Part shown: positions 18,201 through 25,316 of the stretch, in pieces
Numbering within the stretch: position 1 is the stretch's first letter
Layout of the letters: each line of letters begins with the position of its first letter
Assembly (NCBI RefSeq): GCF_004745865.1
Contig: NZ_SRKZ01000001.1
Location: 806,001 to 870,000 of the forward strand
DNA length: 64,000 nucleotides
Direction of reading: 5' to 3'
Source of the DNA: Hymenobacter wooponensis
GTDB lineage: Bacteria; Bacteroidota; Bacteroidia; Cytophagales; Hymenobacteraceae
Translations under genes and position numbers: made by a program
Notes under the pieces: generated by a model
What the model was told of the DNA's origin: nothing
Databases searched by the model: none
What the model saw: only the letters and a program-made list of their open reading frames with translations

Positions 18201-18349
18201 GCCGGCGGGCCATGGGTATTGGCGTGGTAGGTGGCTTGTTCTTCGCAACTGCCTTAACCTTGTATGTGGTACCGGTTATGTATTCGTATTTCGCCACTGC
18301 GAAGAAGCACAAACAACCGGTTGCTGAAGAAAAAGCCGTAGCGGCTTAA
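15269..18349 (+). CDS. RND (AcrB/MexB-type) inner-membrane multidrug transporter
   Basis: A 1026-residue pump of normal HAE1 length with twelve membrane helices and two large periplasmic loops. Signatures include the N-terminal SINRPVLAIVMSLVIVIFG and EYPSVDPPIITVSASYTGA. The proton-relay Asp pair lies in GLVVDDAIVVLENI (helix 4, about residue 405), and GLVTKNGILIVEFANQ occupies helix 10. It exports hydrophobic compounds by proton antiport. A 109-nt gap with no clear terminator separates it from the adaptor gene, so one operon is likely. Confidence 0.95.
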   Translation: MSLSSTSINRPVLAIVMSLVIVIFGVIGFRYLSIREYPSVDPPIITVSASYTGASADVMQGQVTEPLEEALNGIQGIKNLTSNSRDGRTQITVEFDLDADLETAANDVRDKVSGAQGRLPRDIDPPVVSKANADSQPIVMTYLSSDRRNLLELTDYANNTLKERLQTIPGVSEIRVYGERKYSMRLWLDPVKLSALGVSPVDVQAALTRENVELPSGAVQGEATQLTLRTMGRLTTIEDFNNLIIRQDESSLVRLSDIGYAELYPENDQTIFKVNGVPMVGLAVIPQPGSNQIDIADEFNKRIDLYGKDLPKDLVLKPGFDNSVFIRKSINEVEHTIIEAFVLVVIIIFLFLRDWRSTIIPVVAIPVSLVGIFFVMYLMNFSINVLTLLAIVLAIGLVVDDAIVVLENIYSRIEEGEDPKTAAIKGSEEILMAVISTTIVLAAVFLPVVFLTGITGRLFREFGIVVAGSVLISAFVSLTLTPMMCSLLLKREEKHNWFYRKTEPFFEKMIGSYRESLETFLRNRWLAWLVVAGTGVGIWFFMKTIPSELAPVEDRSRVNINATGPEGASFEFMDAYMAQLTKLAMDSTGQQNLSSVFAVTSPGFGGGSNSGTARVLLLDADKRPLQQQQISDKLSAGVKRLTAARTSVSQDQSIGSGGGGLPVQFVIQTQDFDKLRTAVPKFLDAARQDPTFQFVDVNLKFNKPELRVNIDREKAQSLGVSVQSISQTLQSGLSGQRYGYFIREGKQYQIIGQVAREDRSQPLDVRLLSVKNANGELIQLDNVIRLEESSTPPQLYRFNRYNSATFSASLAPGRTLGDGIAAMQAIADKNLDETFSTELAGASRDFQESSSSLVFAFGLALVLIYLVLAAQFESFRDPVIIMVTVPLALSGALLSLWYFNQTLNLFSQIGIIMLVGLVTKNGILIVEFANQQVEHGKDYMTGLIEGATARFRPILMTSLCAILGILPIAIASGAGALSRRAMGIGVVGGLFFATALTLYVVPVMYSYFATAKKHKQPVAEEKAVAA

Positions 18350-18400
18350 TTAGAAGTACCTGCTTTCATGCCGCTTCCTTATTTGCCGTTGAATCCCTCC

Positions 18401-19825
18401 ATGCATCGTTCTTTCCTGATTGCTGTTTGCCTTGCTGCTGCGCCCCTCCCCCTGCTGGCGCAGCAGCCGGTACTCCCTTCCCGACAGCCGGCCACTCAGC
18501 CCCAGAGTAAGCCTCAAACTGAAAAGCCAGAAACCGTTGCTCCCGCCCCTTTCCTAACGCTGGCGGATGCTATCCGGATGGGCATAGAAAACAACTATAA
18601 CATCCGGCTGTCGCGGCAGGATGAGCGAATTGCTGCGAACAATGTAACGCGCGGAAACGCGGGTCAATTGCCAACGGTTAACGGCAACCTCACTCGCACA
18701 TTCAACCGCAACAACGTACGACAGGAGTCATCCAGTCGCCCTGAGCCTAGTATCGCCAATGGGGCAAAGTCTAACCTGCTCAATGCAAACGTTGCCGCCA
18801 CCTGGACGATTTTTGATGGTTTGGGGATGTTCATTGCGTATGATCGGCTAAAGGCTTTAGAGCAGAGCCAACGGGAGATTACGCGGGCAACCGTAGAAGA
18901 AACCGTGGCTAGCATTACCGACGCCTATTTTGTAGTAGTGCGGGAGTCAGGCAAAATCAATTCTATTGAAGAAGCTCTCAAAATTGGGCAGGCGCGTATT
19001 GATCTTACGCAGGCCCGGGTAGATGTAGGAGTAAGTGCGAAAGTGGAAGTACTCACGGCGCGGGTAGATTACAACGCCGACCGCTCAGCCCTAATTCAGC
19101 AGCAGGAAGCCCTTCGAACTGCCAAAATCAATCTGAATAATTTATTGGGGCGTAGCCCTGGCCTAGATTTTCAGCCTCAGGACTCAATAGTTGTGGCGCA
19201 GGATCTGAACCGGGAGGCCGTTCTGCAGGCAGTACGGCAGAACAACCCACGGTTGCAGCAGGCACGCACCAACATTGATGTGGCTACCTATGACCGGCGC
19301 TTAGTACGTGCTTCTCGGTTCCCACAGGTTGGGCTTACATCCGGCTACGGGTTAAACCGTAATATCAACGGAGCAGCCTTCTTCGGCTCCCAGCTCGTCA
19401 CGAACACAAGCCGCAACTATGGCTTAAACTATGGGTTGGTAGCCTCAGTGCCGATTTTTGACGGCTTTAACCGCACCCGCCTTGAGCAAAACGCCCGCAT
19501 TGCGGAGGAACAGAGCCGTTTGGCACTCGACCAAACCCAGCTCCAGCTAGATGCTGAAGCGGAACAGGCCTACGCTCAGTACCAAAATCGGCTACAGCTT
19601 CTTGAGCTGGAAGAAACTAACATTTTGCTGGCCCGCGAGAACGTTGCCATTGCGCTAGAACGGTACCGGCTAGGCCTCCTCACTCCTATCGCACTGCGCG
19701 AAGCCCAACGCACTCAGCTTGATGCTGAAGTACGCTTGTTAGATATTCGTTACCAAGCCAAGCAGGCAGAGATTGTGCTCCGACGGCTAAGCAGTGGCCT
19801 TGTACAGCAAAGCGCCTCGCAATAA
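18401..19825 (+). CDS. TolC-family outer-membrane efflux channel
   Basis: A 474-residue protein; the start at 18401 gives a signal peptide (MHRSFLIAVCLAAAPLPLLAQ). A Pro/Gln-rich linker precedes two OEP repeats: LTLADAIRMGIENNYNIRLSRQDERIAANNVTRGNAGQLP and its second copy ending in ERYRLGLLTPIALREAQRTQLDAEVRLLDIRYQAKQAEIVL. The long helices form the periplasmic tunnel. It completes the tripartite pump with the two upstream genes and is followed by a strong terminator. Confidence 0.93.
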   Translation: MHRSFLIAVCLAAAPLPLLAQQPVLPSRQPATQPQSKPQTEKPETVAPAPFLTLADAIRMGIENNYNIRLSRQDERIAANNVTRGNAGQLPTVNGNLTRTFNRNNVRQESSSRPEPSIANGAKSNLLNANVAATWTIFDGLGMFIAYDRLKALEQSQREITRATVEETVASITDAYFVVVRESGKINSIEEALKIGQARIDLTQARVDVGVSAKVEVLTARVDYNADRSALIQQQEALRTAKINLNNLLGRSPGLDFQPQDSIVVAQDLNREAVLQAVRQNNPRLQQARTNIDVATYDRRLVRASRFPQVGLTSGYGLNRNINGAAFFGSQLVTNTSRNYGLNYGLVASVPIFDGFNRTRLEQNARIAEEQSRLALDQTQLQLDAEAEQAYAQYQNRLQLLELEETNILLARENVAIALERYRLGLLTPIALREAQRTQLDAEVRLLDIRYQAKQAEIVLRRLSSGLVQQSASQ

Positions 19826-19867
19826 CCGATAAGCACTGATAGCCCACAACGGGTTGCTTACCTCCCA

Positions 19868-19905
19868 CGACAAAGGGGCCGCAGTGGCGGCCCCTTTGTC
19901 GTTTT
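19868..19905 (+). terminator. Terminator of the RND efflux operon
   Basis: A 15-bp perfect stem CGACAAAGGGGCCGC/GCGGCCCCTTTGTCG with a 4-nt loop, then TTTTA. Confidence 0.9.
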
Positions 19906-20085
19906 ATATTGTACAGGCCCCTCTGCAGAGGGCTATAGCCAAATATTAAGAAGCACCTATTCATTCGCTTAGGAAAAAGCACCATTTGGCGGGTAGCTAC
20001 TTTGGCCCACCGAAAATTGCAGCACGACAGGTGGCCTAGGAGGTAGGTTTGGGAACCTTTTACGTCAGAGCTGATCCGGAATGGC

Positions 20086-20337
20086 TTGATGGAAAAGAAG
20101 TATTACTCTCTCCCTTCTCTTAGACCTATTGTCATGTTTGCTTCTTTCTGCCGCCTTTTCCTGGTTCTCTCTCTCATAGCTGGTACTCTTCTCGCTAGTG
20201 CACCTCAAGCCTCCGCTTCTGTTCTCCCCTTCTGGAAGCACGGCCGCTTATTGCCTAGTGTACGGGCCAAAATCAAAGGTCAGAACCGTATCCACCGCCC
20301 CGTATACCGGACTTACAAAGCCTATAAAGCTTACTAA
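20086..20337 (+). CDS. Small secreted basic protein
   Basis: An 83-residue protein with a signal peptide (FCRLFLVLSLIAGTLLASAPQASA). The mature part is short and basic, FWKHGRLLPSVRAKIKGQNRIHRP, and ends in the Tyr/Lys repeat YKAYKAY. The ATG at 20134 is an alternative start. The function is unknown; basic secreted peptides like this may bind the cell surface or DNA, but that is inference. A 26-bp hairpin terminator follows. Confidence 0.6.
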   Translation: MMEKKYYSLPSLRPIVMFASFCRLFLVLSLIAGTLLASAPQASASVLPFWKHGRLLPSVRAKIKGQNRIHRPVYRTYKAYKAY

Positions 20338-20354
20338 AGCGCTACCCAAATCAT

Positions 20355-20412
20355 AACAACAGTAAGGGGCGGCTTTCTCTAGTAGTAGAGAAAGCCGCCC
20401 CTTACTGTTGTT
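20355..20412. terminator. Bidirectional 26-bp perfect hairpin terminator
   Basis: The arms at 20355-20380 and 20387-20412 are perfectly complementary over 26 bp with a 6-nt loop. They lie between converging genes. The right arm overlaps the stop codon of the phospholipase-like gene. Confidence 0.85.
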
Positions 20413-21670
20413 ATTTAAGCTGCAGGCTTTTCAATTGCCCTAGCGCTTGCAGGGTCTCTGCGCGGGTCTTGGCCTTTTTCTCGTCTTCGTCTACCGGAGT
20501 TTTAGGACTTGGCCCGAAGAACGTAACGATGTTTTGCTTTAGCGGCGGGGTCATTCCCTCAAACTTATTTTCTGCCAGTTTGCGTACTAACTCGCCGTAG
20601 GCCTCATCTGTCAGCTTGTACTCTCCTACCTGCGTAGGTTTGCCGGTATCAAAATCAGTGTTAGGCAATACCTGGGTAGAAGCAGTAAGTGTATCCTTGG
20701 GTTCCAGCTCTACGCGGCGACAATATTCCGTACTTACATCTCGGAAGCTGGCGAGAAAGAGTTCCTGCGCTTCAGGGGTAGGCAGTTTGAAGGCAAAAGG
20801 CCGCAGAGGGCCAATTTTTGGCAACACCCGCACGAAATAAGACAAGACCCGTGCCCCCGTACCGGGCACTTGATAATCGGTACCATACTGCTTGCGGTAC
20901 TGATGCTCGCTTTGCTTGTATACGTACTCACGACGCCGAGCCCGCGGGCTTAACCGACGAATTTCTTTTTTCTGCGACTGCCAAGCGGCTCGGCTAGCAA
21001 TTGGGATGAGGGAACGTACCGCAAACCGGAAAGAGCCAATAGCCAGGTCTACGTTAAATATCACCTTGCCCAGCTCTAGGCCATACGTCTTTTTAAAGGC
21101 CCGCTCCAGCACCTGCTTGCTCACCTGAAAGCCAATTGCCCGCTGATAATCAGCAGAGCGGTAGCGCCCACTAGCTAGCTGCACTACGTCGAATGCAAAC
21201 TCCAGCTGGGTGTGCTGAATAGGAGCCTCTTCGTAGGTGATATTGTTCCCAAACTTCTGTTGCAGATCGGGGTACACTGAGGGCATGGCTTTATTTGTGC
21301 CCTCGGGGTGGCCTACAATGTCGGCCGTGTAATGCGATAGTGCTCCTAACGCAAAAGCATACTCATTGCGGTTGTGCGCTTCATCCAACAGGTTCCGGAC
21401 AAAGTCACCGCTCCGGACGTAGTGCGTAAGATTGGTAAACAGCTCCGATCCGAACGGGTAAAACCCCATATCTTGAATAATCGAGCCCCCATAAGCGTAG
21501 CTTTTGGCTTCCACTAGCTGTTCTTCCGTTGCACCAGGATACCGCTTTTCCAGAAAAGGCTTTAAGCAGCGGTTCCAGGTAGAGTCGATGTTGGCCTGGT
21601 GAGAGAGAACAGAATAACCTGACGAGGAAAAAGGCAGCACCAACAGGAGCAGCAGGAACAGGCGATGCAT
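20411..21670 (-). CDS. Zinc-dependent phospholipase C-family secreted protein
   Basis: A 419-residue protein with signal peptide MHRLFLLLLLVLPFSSSG followed by YSVLSHQANIDSTW. Conserved His/Asp segments for the zinc site are AKSYAYGGSIIQDMGFYPFG, LTHYVRSGDFV, and ALGALSHYTADIVGHPEGTN. This is the pattern of the zinc-dependent phospholipase C-like family of Bacteroidota. The substrate is unknown. The C-terminal 100 residues include KTPVDEDEKKAKTR and are probably a helical tail. It is the last chromosomal gene before the prophage. Confidence 0.82.
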   Translation of the reverse strand: MHRLFLLLLLVLPFSSSGYSVLSHQANIDSTWNRCLKPFLEKRYPGATEEQLVEAKSYAYGGSIIQDMGFYPFGSELFTNLTHYVRSGDFVRNLLDEAHNRNEYAFALGALSHYTADIVGHPEGTNKAMPSVYPDLQQKFGNNITYEEAPIQHTQLEFAFDVVQLASGRYRSADYQRAIGFQVSKQVLERAFKKTYGLELGKVIFNVDLAIGSFRFAVRSLIPIASRAAWQSQKKEIRRLSPRARRREYVYKQSEHQYRKQYGTDYQVPGTGARVLSYFVRVLPKIGPLRPFAFKLPTPEAQELFLASFRDVSTEYCRRVELEPKDTLTASTQVLPNTDFDTGKPTQVGEYKLTDEAYGELVRKLAENKFEGMTPPLKQNIVTFFGPSPKTPVDEDEKKAKTRAETLQALGQLKSLQLK

Positions 21671-21838
21671 GAGGCGGGGAAATTGAGAGTCAGTTCACGG
21701 CAAACGGGAGAAGCCGCATCCGCGTTGTCCAGCTTAAGAATGGCTTCGTTTTCTTGAGGCGTCGTTTCAACTAAAAGTGGCCTAGCCACCAAATTACCAA
21801 TCAATTCACCTGCGCTCTAGCCATAAAGCAAGGCATAA

Positions 21839-21874
21839 AAAAAGCCTGACTTCTGTAAAGAAATCAGGCTTTTT
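21839..21874 (-). terminator. Original tRNA-Ser terminator, now at the far prophage end
   Basis: AAAAAGCCTGA...TCAGGCTTTTT, reading as a terminator on the minus strand and touching the left attachment core. In the uninfected chromosome it would directly follow the tRNA-Ser gene that now lies 41 kb away. Confidence 0.75.
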
Positions 21875-21894
21875 GCAGAGGAGGAGGGATTCGA
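21874..21894. repeat. attL: left attachment core (21-bp direct repeat)
   Basis: The core containing GCAGAGGAGGAGGGATTCG is identical over 21 bp to 63321-63341 in the tRNA-Ser gene and diverges just after (TACCCC here, ACCCCC there). It reproduces the acceptor-stem and T-arm end of the tRNA, as expected for tyrosine-recombinase integration. Confidence 0.92.
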
Positions 21895-21975
21895 TACCCC
21901 TGCCCTATCTTATTGTTTCTTAGCAGCTTACCAGTTGCTGTAGAGCGTGTATATCCGGGTGTGTACCAGAAACGT

Positions 21976-22515
21976 CTACAAGGCCATAGGTAAGGGGGTA
22001 ACCAGGCCGTCGGCATATGGAACGAGTTGACGCACCACACACGTATCGGCTGCTTCCTGGCTACCCGTTGGAAAAGACCCCGACTTTTCCATCAGTTGCT
22101 GGACGAAGCGCATTTGCTGGCCCATCTGCTTGATCTGCTCTAAGGCCTGTTGCAATTGTTCTTTCACGGAACTGAGCTGCTCTTTTAGCGATTCGTTCTC
22201 TCGCTTCCAGTAAGCAACTTCATCGTTCGTCGTCTCCGCCACCACGGCCAGCGAAGTAGCCTGTATAGTATTAGGCTTTGGGTCCGCTGGTTTAGTGTTG
22301 CGGACTACAGCCATACTCCCCTCCAGTTTTGTAGCAGGGACACCGAGCGCCTTTGCCAGCTTCTGTACGGTGCCAGCCCGCGGCTTTTCTACTTCATCAT
22401 TTTCGAGAAGAGAAATACGAGGCCGATTGAGTCCAGCCGCATCAGCCAGCTCTTCTTGAGTCCAGCCGCGCTCTCCTCTGAGCGTGGCCAAACGTTGACC
22501 GAAAGATTGATCCAT
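21976..22515 (-). CDS. XRE-family phage repressor (no S24 domain)
   Basis: A 179-residue DNA-binding protein. Residues 7-65 form a helix-turn-helix: FGQRLATLRGERGWTQEELADAAGLNRPRISLLEN, then AGTVQKLAKALGVP. Residues 95-140 are a strong coiled coil (YWKRENESLKEQL...QQALEQIKQM), likely the oligomerisation region. The C-terminal protease domain common in CI-like repressors is missing; a separate S24 domain is encoded at 23787. It faces away from the early operon, as a lysogeny repressor does, and candidate TTTGYTAG operators lie in the divergent promoter region. Confidence 0.85.
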   Translation of the reverse strand: MDQSFGQRLATLRGERGWTQEELADAAGLNRPRISLLENDEVEKPRAGTVQKLAKALGVPATKLEGSMAVVRNTKPADPKPNTIQATSLAVVAETTNDEVAYWKRENESLKEQLSSVKEQLQQALEQIKQMGQQMRFVQQLMEKSGSFPTGSQEAADTCVVRQLVPYADGLVTPLPMAL

Positions 22516-22533
22516 AGTATGCAGGGTTTAAGT

Positions 22534-22564
22534 TTTGCTTTCTTTGTTAGGTTTTGTACCTTTA
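22534..22564 (+). promoter_or_regulatory. Candidate rightward early promoter with overlapping operator
   Basis: The Bacteroidota-type elements TTTG (22534-22537), a 19-nt spacer and TACCTTTA (22557-22564) match the -33/-7 consensus except for the last base. CTTTGTTAG (22542-22550) sits in the spacer and recurs at the other candidate operators. Confidence 0.5.
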
Positions 22565-22613
22565 TGGCCCTAGGCAACGTAACACGTTGTATGCCTTTTC
22601 TTAAATACAAAGA

Positions 22614-22640
22614 CTAGCAAAGGCTCACAAAGGTTACAAA
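22614..22640. promoter_or_regulatory. Candidate operator between repressor and early operon
   Basis: On the minus strand CCTTTG units recur about every 10 bp, including CTTTGCTAG (22614-22622). The helical phasing and position suggest a repressor site. Confidence 0.4.
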
Positions 22641-22662
22641 TGCCAACCAAACATGCAACAAT

Positions 22663-22953
22663 ATGGCTCTAACAATTGAAGCTCCACAGACAAATACCAC
22701 TCCTCTCTCCTACGGTGAGGAGATGAAAAGTCTTAGAAGCCAGCTAAATGGAAAGCCTTACTGCAAAGGAGTGAAGGATTTACTGCCTCACTTAACGCCT
22801 TGGCAAATCCGTAACGCAGTGAATGGCAGGAAGGAAGATGCTCTGGTTCTTTCAGCCCTGCGCATCTATGTGCACAAAGAAAAACAGGCGTTGACTGAGG
22901 CTCAACTGCGTCTGGAGCAAGAAGGGGCTAAGGTGGGGCTGCCAGCAGCCTAA
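22663..22953 (+). CDS. Small Cro-like/early regulator candidate
   Basis: A 96-residue protein, first gene of the rightward early operon. The central segment KGVKDLLPHLTPWQIRNAVNGRKEDALVLSALRIY has the length and pattern of a short helix-turn-helix, and a basic/acidic C-terminal helix follows. Its position opposite the repressor suggests a Cro-like role. The family is not recognised with certainty. Confidence 0.6.
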   Translation: MALTIEAPQTNTTPLSYGEEMKSLRSQLNGKPYCKGVKDLLPHLTPWQIRNAVNGRKEDALVLSALRIYVHKEKQALTEAQLRLEQEGAKVGLPAA

Positions 22954-22967
22954 AAAAATTTATCTGT

Positions 22968-22995
22968 CTTTGTTAGCTTTTGTAACCTTTGCTGC
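22968..22995 (+). promoter_or_regulatory. Second candidate operator/promoter in the early operon
   Basis: CTTTGTTAGCTTTTGTAACC followed by TTTGCTGC repeats the CTTTGTTAG motif seen at 22542. It contains TAACCTTTG, close to a -7 element, just upstream of the next gene at 22999. Confidence 0.4.
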
Positions 22996-22998
22996 GAT

Positions 22999-23370
22999 AT
23001 GTTTGTAGAAACAAAACCTAACATTAAGACTAACGATATGTGCACCACTACCCCTCCCTCCCATCTGATGCCAGCCGAAGTCACCCACTTCGAAGTAGCT
23101 ACCACCAGCAATGCCCCTGCGCAGATGTGGCCTACTCCAGCGGGTGCCACTGAGCCCGACACCTACTGCGAAGACGAGGCTGACCGCCTACAGGCCACAG
23201 TGGTACGCACCGCTCCTGTGCATCGCTGTCTGCGCAAGGCAGTTGCCACCGCCCTGACCACAGCATATGTGGCATTAGGCCAGGACTGGCGCAAAGAAGC
23301 TGAGGTGCATTACCCCGAACTATTCATTGAGGTACCGGGCGAAGCTTCGCCGCTGGCCATCATCCGCTAA
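22999..23370 (+). CDS. Hypothetical early phage protein
   Basis: A 123-residue protein. The start may be 22999 or the ATG at 23038. The first 60 residues are Thr/Pro/Ala-rich and probably disordered. The C-terminal part VHRCLRKAVATALTTAYVALGQDWRKEAEVHYPELFIEVPG looks folded and helical. Function not recognised. It lies directly behind a candidate promoter/operator and 4 nt before the next gene. Confidence 0.6.
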   Translation: MFVETKPNIKTNDMCTTTPPSHLMPAEVTHFEVATTSNAPAQMWPTPAGATEPDTYCEDEADRLQATVVRTAPVHRCLRKAVATALTTAYVALGQDWRKEAEVHYPELFIEVPGEASPLAIIR

Positions 23371-23374
23371 GGCA

Positions 23375-23776
23375 ATGGGCTGCTATCACGAACGCCAACG
23401 CCTCAACGGCCTGCTCTTCCACAGTGACAGCAAGTTTGCCACTTGGGAAGCCTTCGCCTTAATGCCGAGCAACGTCAACCCCTCGGAGTGGCAGGACCGC
23501 CTACGGATAGCAGAAACCATCTACGCTATCCGCTGCGGCAAAGAGCCTGAGCTAGCCCCCTTCGTCGTGCTGGCTGAGCTACGCCAGCTCATCTACAAGC
23601 AGACCAAGGCCAAGAATGCTGCTCGGGTGTACTCGCAAGCCGAGATAGACGCTCTGCTCGATTCCCTCGAAAACCGCTCCGATTGGAGTGAGCTACTGCG
23701 CTGGCTCAAGAATGTGCGCAAGGAAACCGAGAAGCGCTACCAAGCTAGCCGCACTCAACTACCAATAGCCGCTTAA
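23375..23776 (+). CDS. Hypothetical early phage protein
   Basis: A 133-residue soluble helical protein (MGCYHERQRLNGLLFHSDSK...). The start at 23375, four bases after the upstream stop, is preferred to the overlapping upstream start at 23327. The middle has SEWQDRLRIAETIYAIRCGKEPELAPFVVLAELRQLIY and the C-terminus ENRSDWSELLRWLKNVRKETEKRY. Function not recognised. Confidence 0.65.
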   Translation: MGCYHERQRLNGLLFHSDSKFATWEAFALMPSNVNPSEWQDRLRIAETIYAIRCGKEPELAPFVVLAELRQLIYKQTKAKNAARVYSQAEIDALLDSLENRSDWSELLRWLKNVRKETEKRYQASRTQLPIAA

Positions 23777-23786
23777 TCCTACCCCT

Positions 23787-24239
23787 ATGAGCTACCTCAA
23801 CGGCTACGCCGACCCAGACTACCTCCAAGAGCTGCCCAAGTTTCGCCTACCCATGCTAGGCCAGGGTGGCACCTACCGCGCCTTCGAAATTACTGGTGAC
23901 TCCATGCTGCCTATAGCCAGTGGCACCGTAATCGTTGGCCGCTACGTCTCCGACTGGATGACTATTAAGGATGGCACGCCCTGCATCGTGGTCAGCAGCA
24001 AGGAAGGCATTCTGTTCAAGCGGGTTTTCAACCGCCTCAAAGACTCGGCTACGCTGGCCCTGCACTCTGATAACCCGCTGTATTCGCCCTACAGCATTGA
24101 TGTAGAAGATGTGGTGGAAATCTGGGAAGCCAAGTCCTACATCAGCAGCACTTTCCCGATTGCTGATCTCTCCCTTAACCGGCTGGCCAGCATCGTGCTG
24201 GACTTGCAACAGCAGGTAGCATCCATGAAGAAGTTCTAA
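23787..24239 (+). CDS. Stand-alone S24/LexA-like peptidase domain
   Basis: A 150-residue protein that is essentially only the C-terminal half of a Bacteroidota XRE-S24 regulator. ITGDSMLPIASGTVIVGRYV carries the catalytic Ser, and EGILFKRVFN carries the catalytic Lys. A partner strand EDVVEIWEAKSYISSTFP and a C-terminal coil LDLQQQVASMKKF follow. The N-terminus MSYLNGYADPDY begins, from memory of the full-length family, about where self-cleavage would occur. It has no DNA-binding domain. It might act as an antirepressor, as a UmuD-like decoy, or in complex with the XRE protein at 21976; this is inference. Confidence 0.85.
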   Translation: MSYLNGYADPDYLQELPKFRLPMLGQGGTYRAFEITGDSMLPIASGTVIVGRYVSDWMTIKDGTPCIVVSSKEGILFKRVFNRLKDSATLALHSDNPLYSPYSIDVEDVVEIWEAKSYISSTFPIADLSLNRLASIVLDLQQQVASMKKF

Positions 24240-24249
24240 TCCTGCTGCG

Positions 24250-24477
24250 ATGAAACCTGTCCTCATCACCATCGCCGAAGCCAAGCGCATTGCCGCTGCC
24301 AAAGCCCTCTACAACGCCGAAGCCTCATACCGTCAGGCCTGCTTGGAATTGGAAGCTGCCCGTGTCGGCTTGGTCCTGCCTGCTAAGCAGCGCGGAACCG
24401 CCGCCGGGGAAGGTAGCCGCAGCCTAGCATTTGCGCGGGCCTTCGGTGAGCCAGTGAACATGCAGCCTACCGCCTAG
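24250..24477 (+). CDS. Small hypothetical early protein
   Basis: A 75-residue helical, Ala-rich protein (ITIAEAKRIAAAKALYNAEASYRQACLELEAARVGLVLP). The start is 10 nt after the S24 gene, in the same operon. Function not recognised. A small GC-rich hairpin follows. Confidence 0.6.
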   Translation: MKPVLITIAEAKRIAAAKALYNAEASYRQACLELEAARVGLVLPAKQRGTAAGEGSRSLAFARAFGEPVNMQPTA

Positions 24478-24486
24478 AAAACAAAC

Positions 24487-24513
24487 AGCCCGCAGGCCGG
24501 AATCCCGCGGGCT
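24487..24513 (+). terminator. Weak hairpin within the early operon
   Basis: AGCCCGC...GCGGGCT with a 13-nt loop and no good T-tract. It may attenuate rather than end the early transcript. Confidence 0.4.
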
Positions 24514-24541
24514 ATTCACTCAATTCATTAACAGTGCAAAG

Positions 24542-24958
24542 ATGCTAAACGCAGATCAAGTATCCCACATCATTAGCCTGCTTAAGCCCCAGGTAAGCAA
24601 GGAAGAGATTGAACAGGTAGAAATAATGCTCTCGACACCTGTAGTCAGTGGCGATGTGCAGAGCATGGCCTTCTATCATGCCGATGTTATTAAGGACGTG
24701 TTGACTGAGCGAGTTCGTCAGCATAACAAGTTCGGCTATCAGAATCGGCCCCCGTTTGAGTGGTTTCTCATCTTATCAGAAGAGGTTGGGGAGGTGGCCA
24801 AGGAGTGTGTAGAGATGCAGTTTAACGATGCCTCACACCCTCATTCCAATCCAGCGGCATACCGCAAGGAACTGGTCGAAGTAGCAGCTGTCGCCTTAGC
24901 CGCACTGCAGAATTTCGACATGCGGGCTTCTAGCCACGCAAAGCCAATTGGGCTATGA
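24542..24958 (+). CDS. MazG-like nucleotide pyrophosphohydrolase
   Basis: A 138-residue protein. After an N-terminal helical segment it has FEWFLILSEEVGEVAKECVEMQFND and, 20 residues later, YRKELVEVAAVALAAL. This is the EExxE...ExxE metal-binding pattern of the all-alpha NTP pyrophosphatase (MazG) superfamily. Phage members hydrolyse nucleoside triphosphates or (p)ppGpp-like alarmones and keep infected cells metabolically active. The last metal-binding residue is Glu rather than the usual Asp. The stop overlaps the next small gene (ATGA). Confidence 0.8.
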   Translation: MLNADQVSHIISLLKPQVSKEEIEQVEIMLSTPVVSGDVQSMAFYHADVIKDVLTERVRQHNKFGYQNRPPFEWFLILSEEVGEVAKECVEMQFNDASHPHSNPAAYRKELVEVAAVALAALQNFDMRASSHAKPIGL

Positions 24959-25032
24959 AAGTCGGACGCATCGCCTACGCTGGGCCGCTGGCCCTACTGC
25001 TCGTCACCATCCAAGCCACTGCCGCCAAATGA
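24955..25032 (+). CDS. 25-residue hydrophobic peptide
   Basis: A very short gene coupled at both ends: its ATG overlaps the MazG stop (ATGA) and its TGA overlaps the next ATG. The product has a basic start and one hydrophobic stretch (YAGPLALLLVTIQATAA), like a signal anchor. Double coupling is the main support for translation; it could instead serve only to hand ribosomes to the next gene. Confidence 0.45.
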   Translation: MKVGRIAYAGPLALLLVTIQATAAK

Positions 25033-25247
25033 TACGCCACCACCTTCCCGCCCCCACGCCTGAGCAAAAAGCTACCCGCGCCACTGCTTACTGGCTACTC
25101 GTCTTTTTCGGCTGCATCCTGCTCACCATCCTCGGTAGCTGCAAGATGGCCCAACCTAAGAAGGCTAAGCCAGCACTAGGCCTGCTACAGGACAAGGAGG
25201 TGCCGCTCCCAAAATACGGCTGGTACCCAAGTGACGCCCGCCCCTAA
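25029..25247 (+). CDS. Small membrane protein or lipoprotein
   Basis: A 72-residue protein whose start overlaps the upstream stop. A charged N-terminus is followed by one hydrophobic helix (AYWLLVFFGCILLTILGSC) ending in a lipobox-like ILGSC, then a Lys-rich soluble tail PKKAKPALGLLQDKEVPL. It could be a lipoprotein or a single-pass membrane protein. Function not recognised; a role in superinfection control is possible but unsupported. Confidence 0.55.
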   Translation: MIRHHLPAPTPEQKATRATAYWLLVFFGCILLTILGSCKMAQPKKAKPALGLLQDKEVPLPKYGWYPSDARP

Positions 25248-25254
25248 AACAGTA

Positions 25255-25284
25255 GCGGCGCTACCCCTCGGAAGGTAGCGCCGC
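25255..25284 (+). terminator. Hairpin after the small membrane gene
   Basis: An 11-bp perfect stem GCGGCGCTACC/GGTAGCGCCGC, followed by CTAATACTC. The T-tract is poor, so read-through to the next gene is likely. Confidence 0.45.
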
Positions 25285-25316
25285 CTAATACTCAAAGTCT
25301 TAACAGCCGCAAATAT

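Noticed and set aside
20086..20337. Small gene considered as a toxin
   Set aside because: It has a cleavable signal peptide and a basic tail but no antitoxin neighbour; no support for toxicity.
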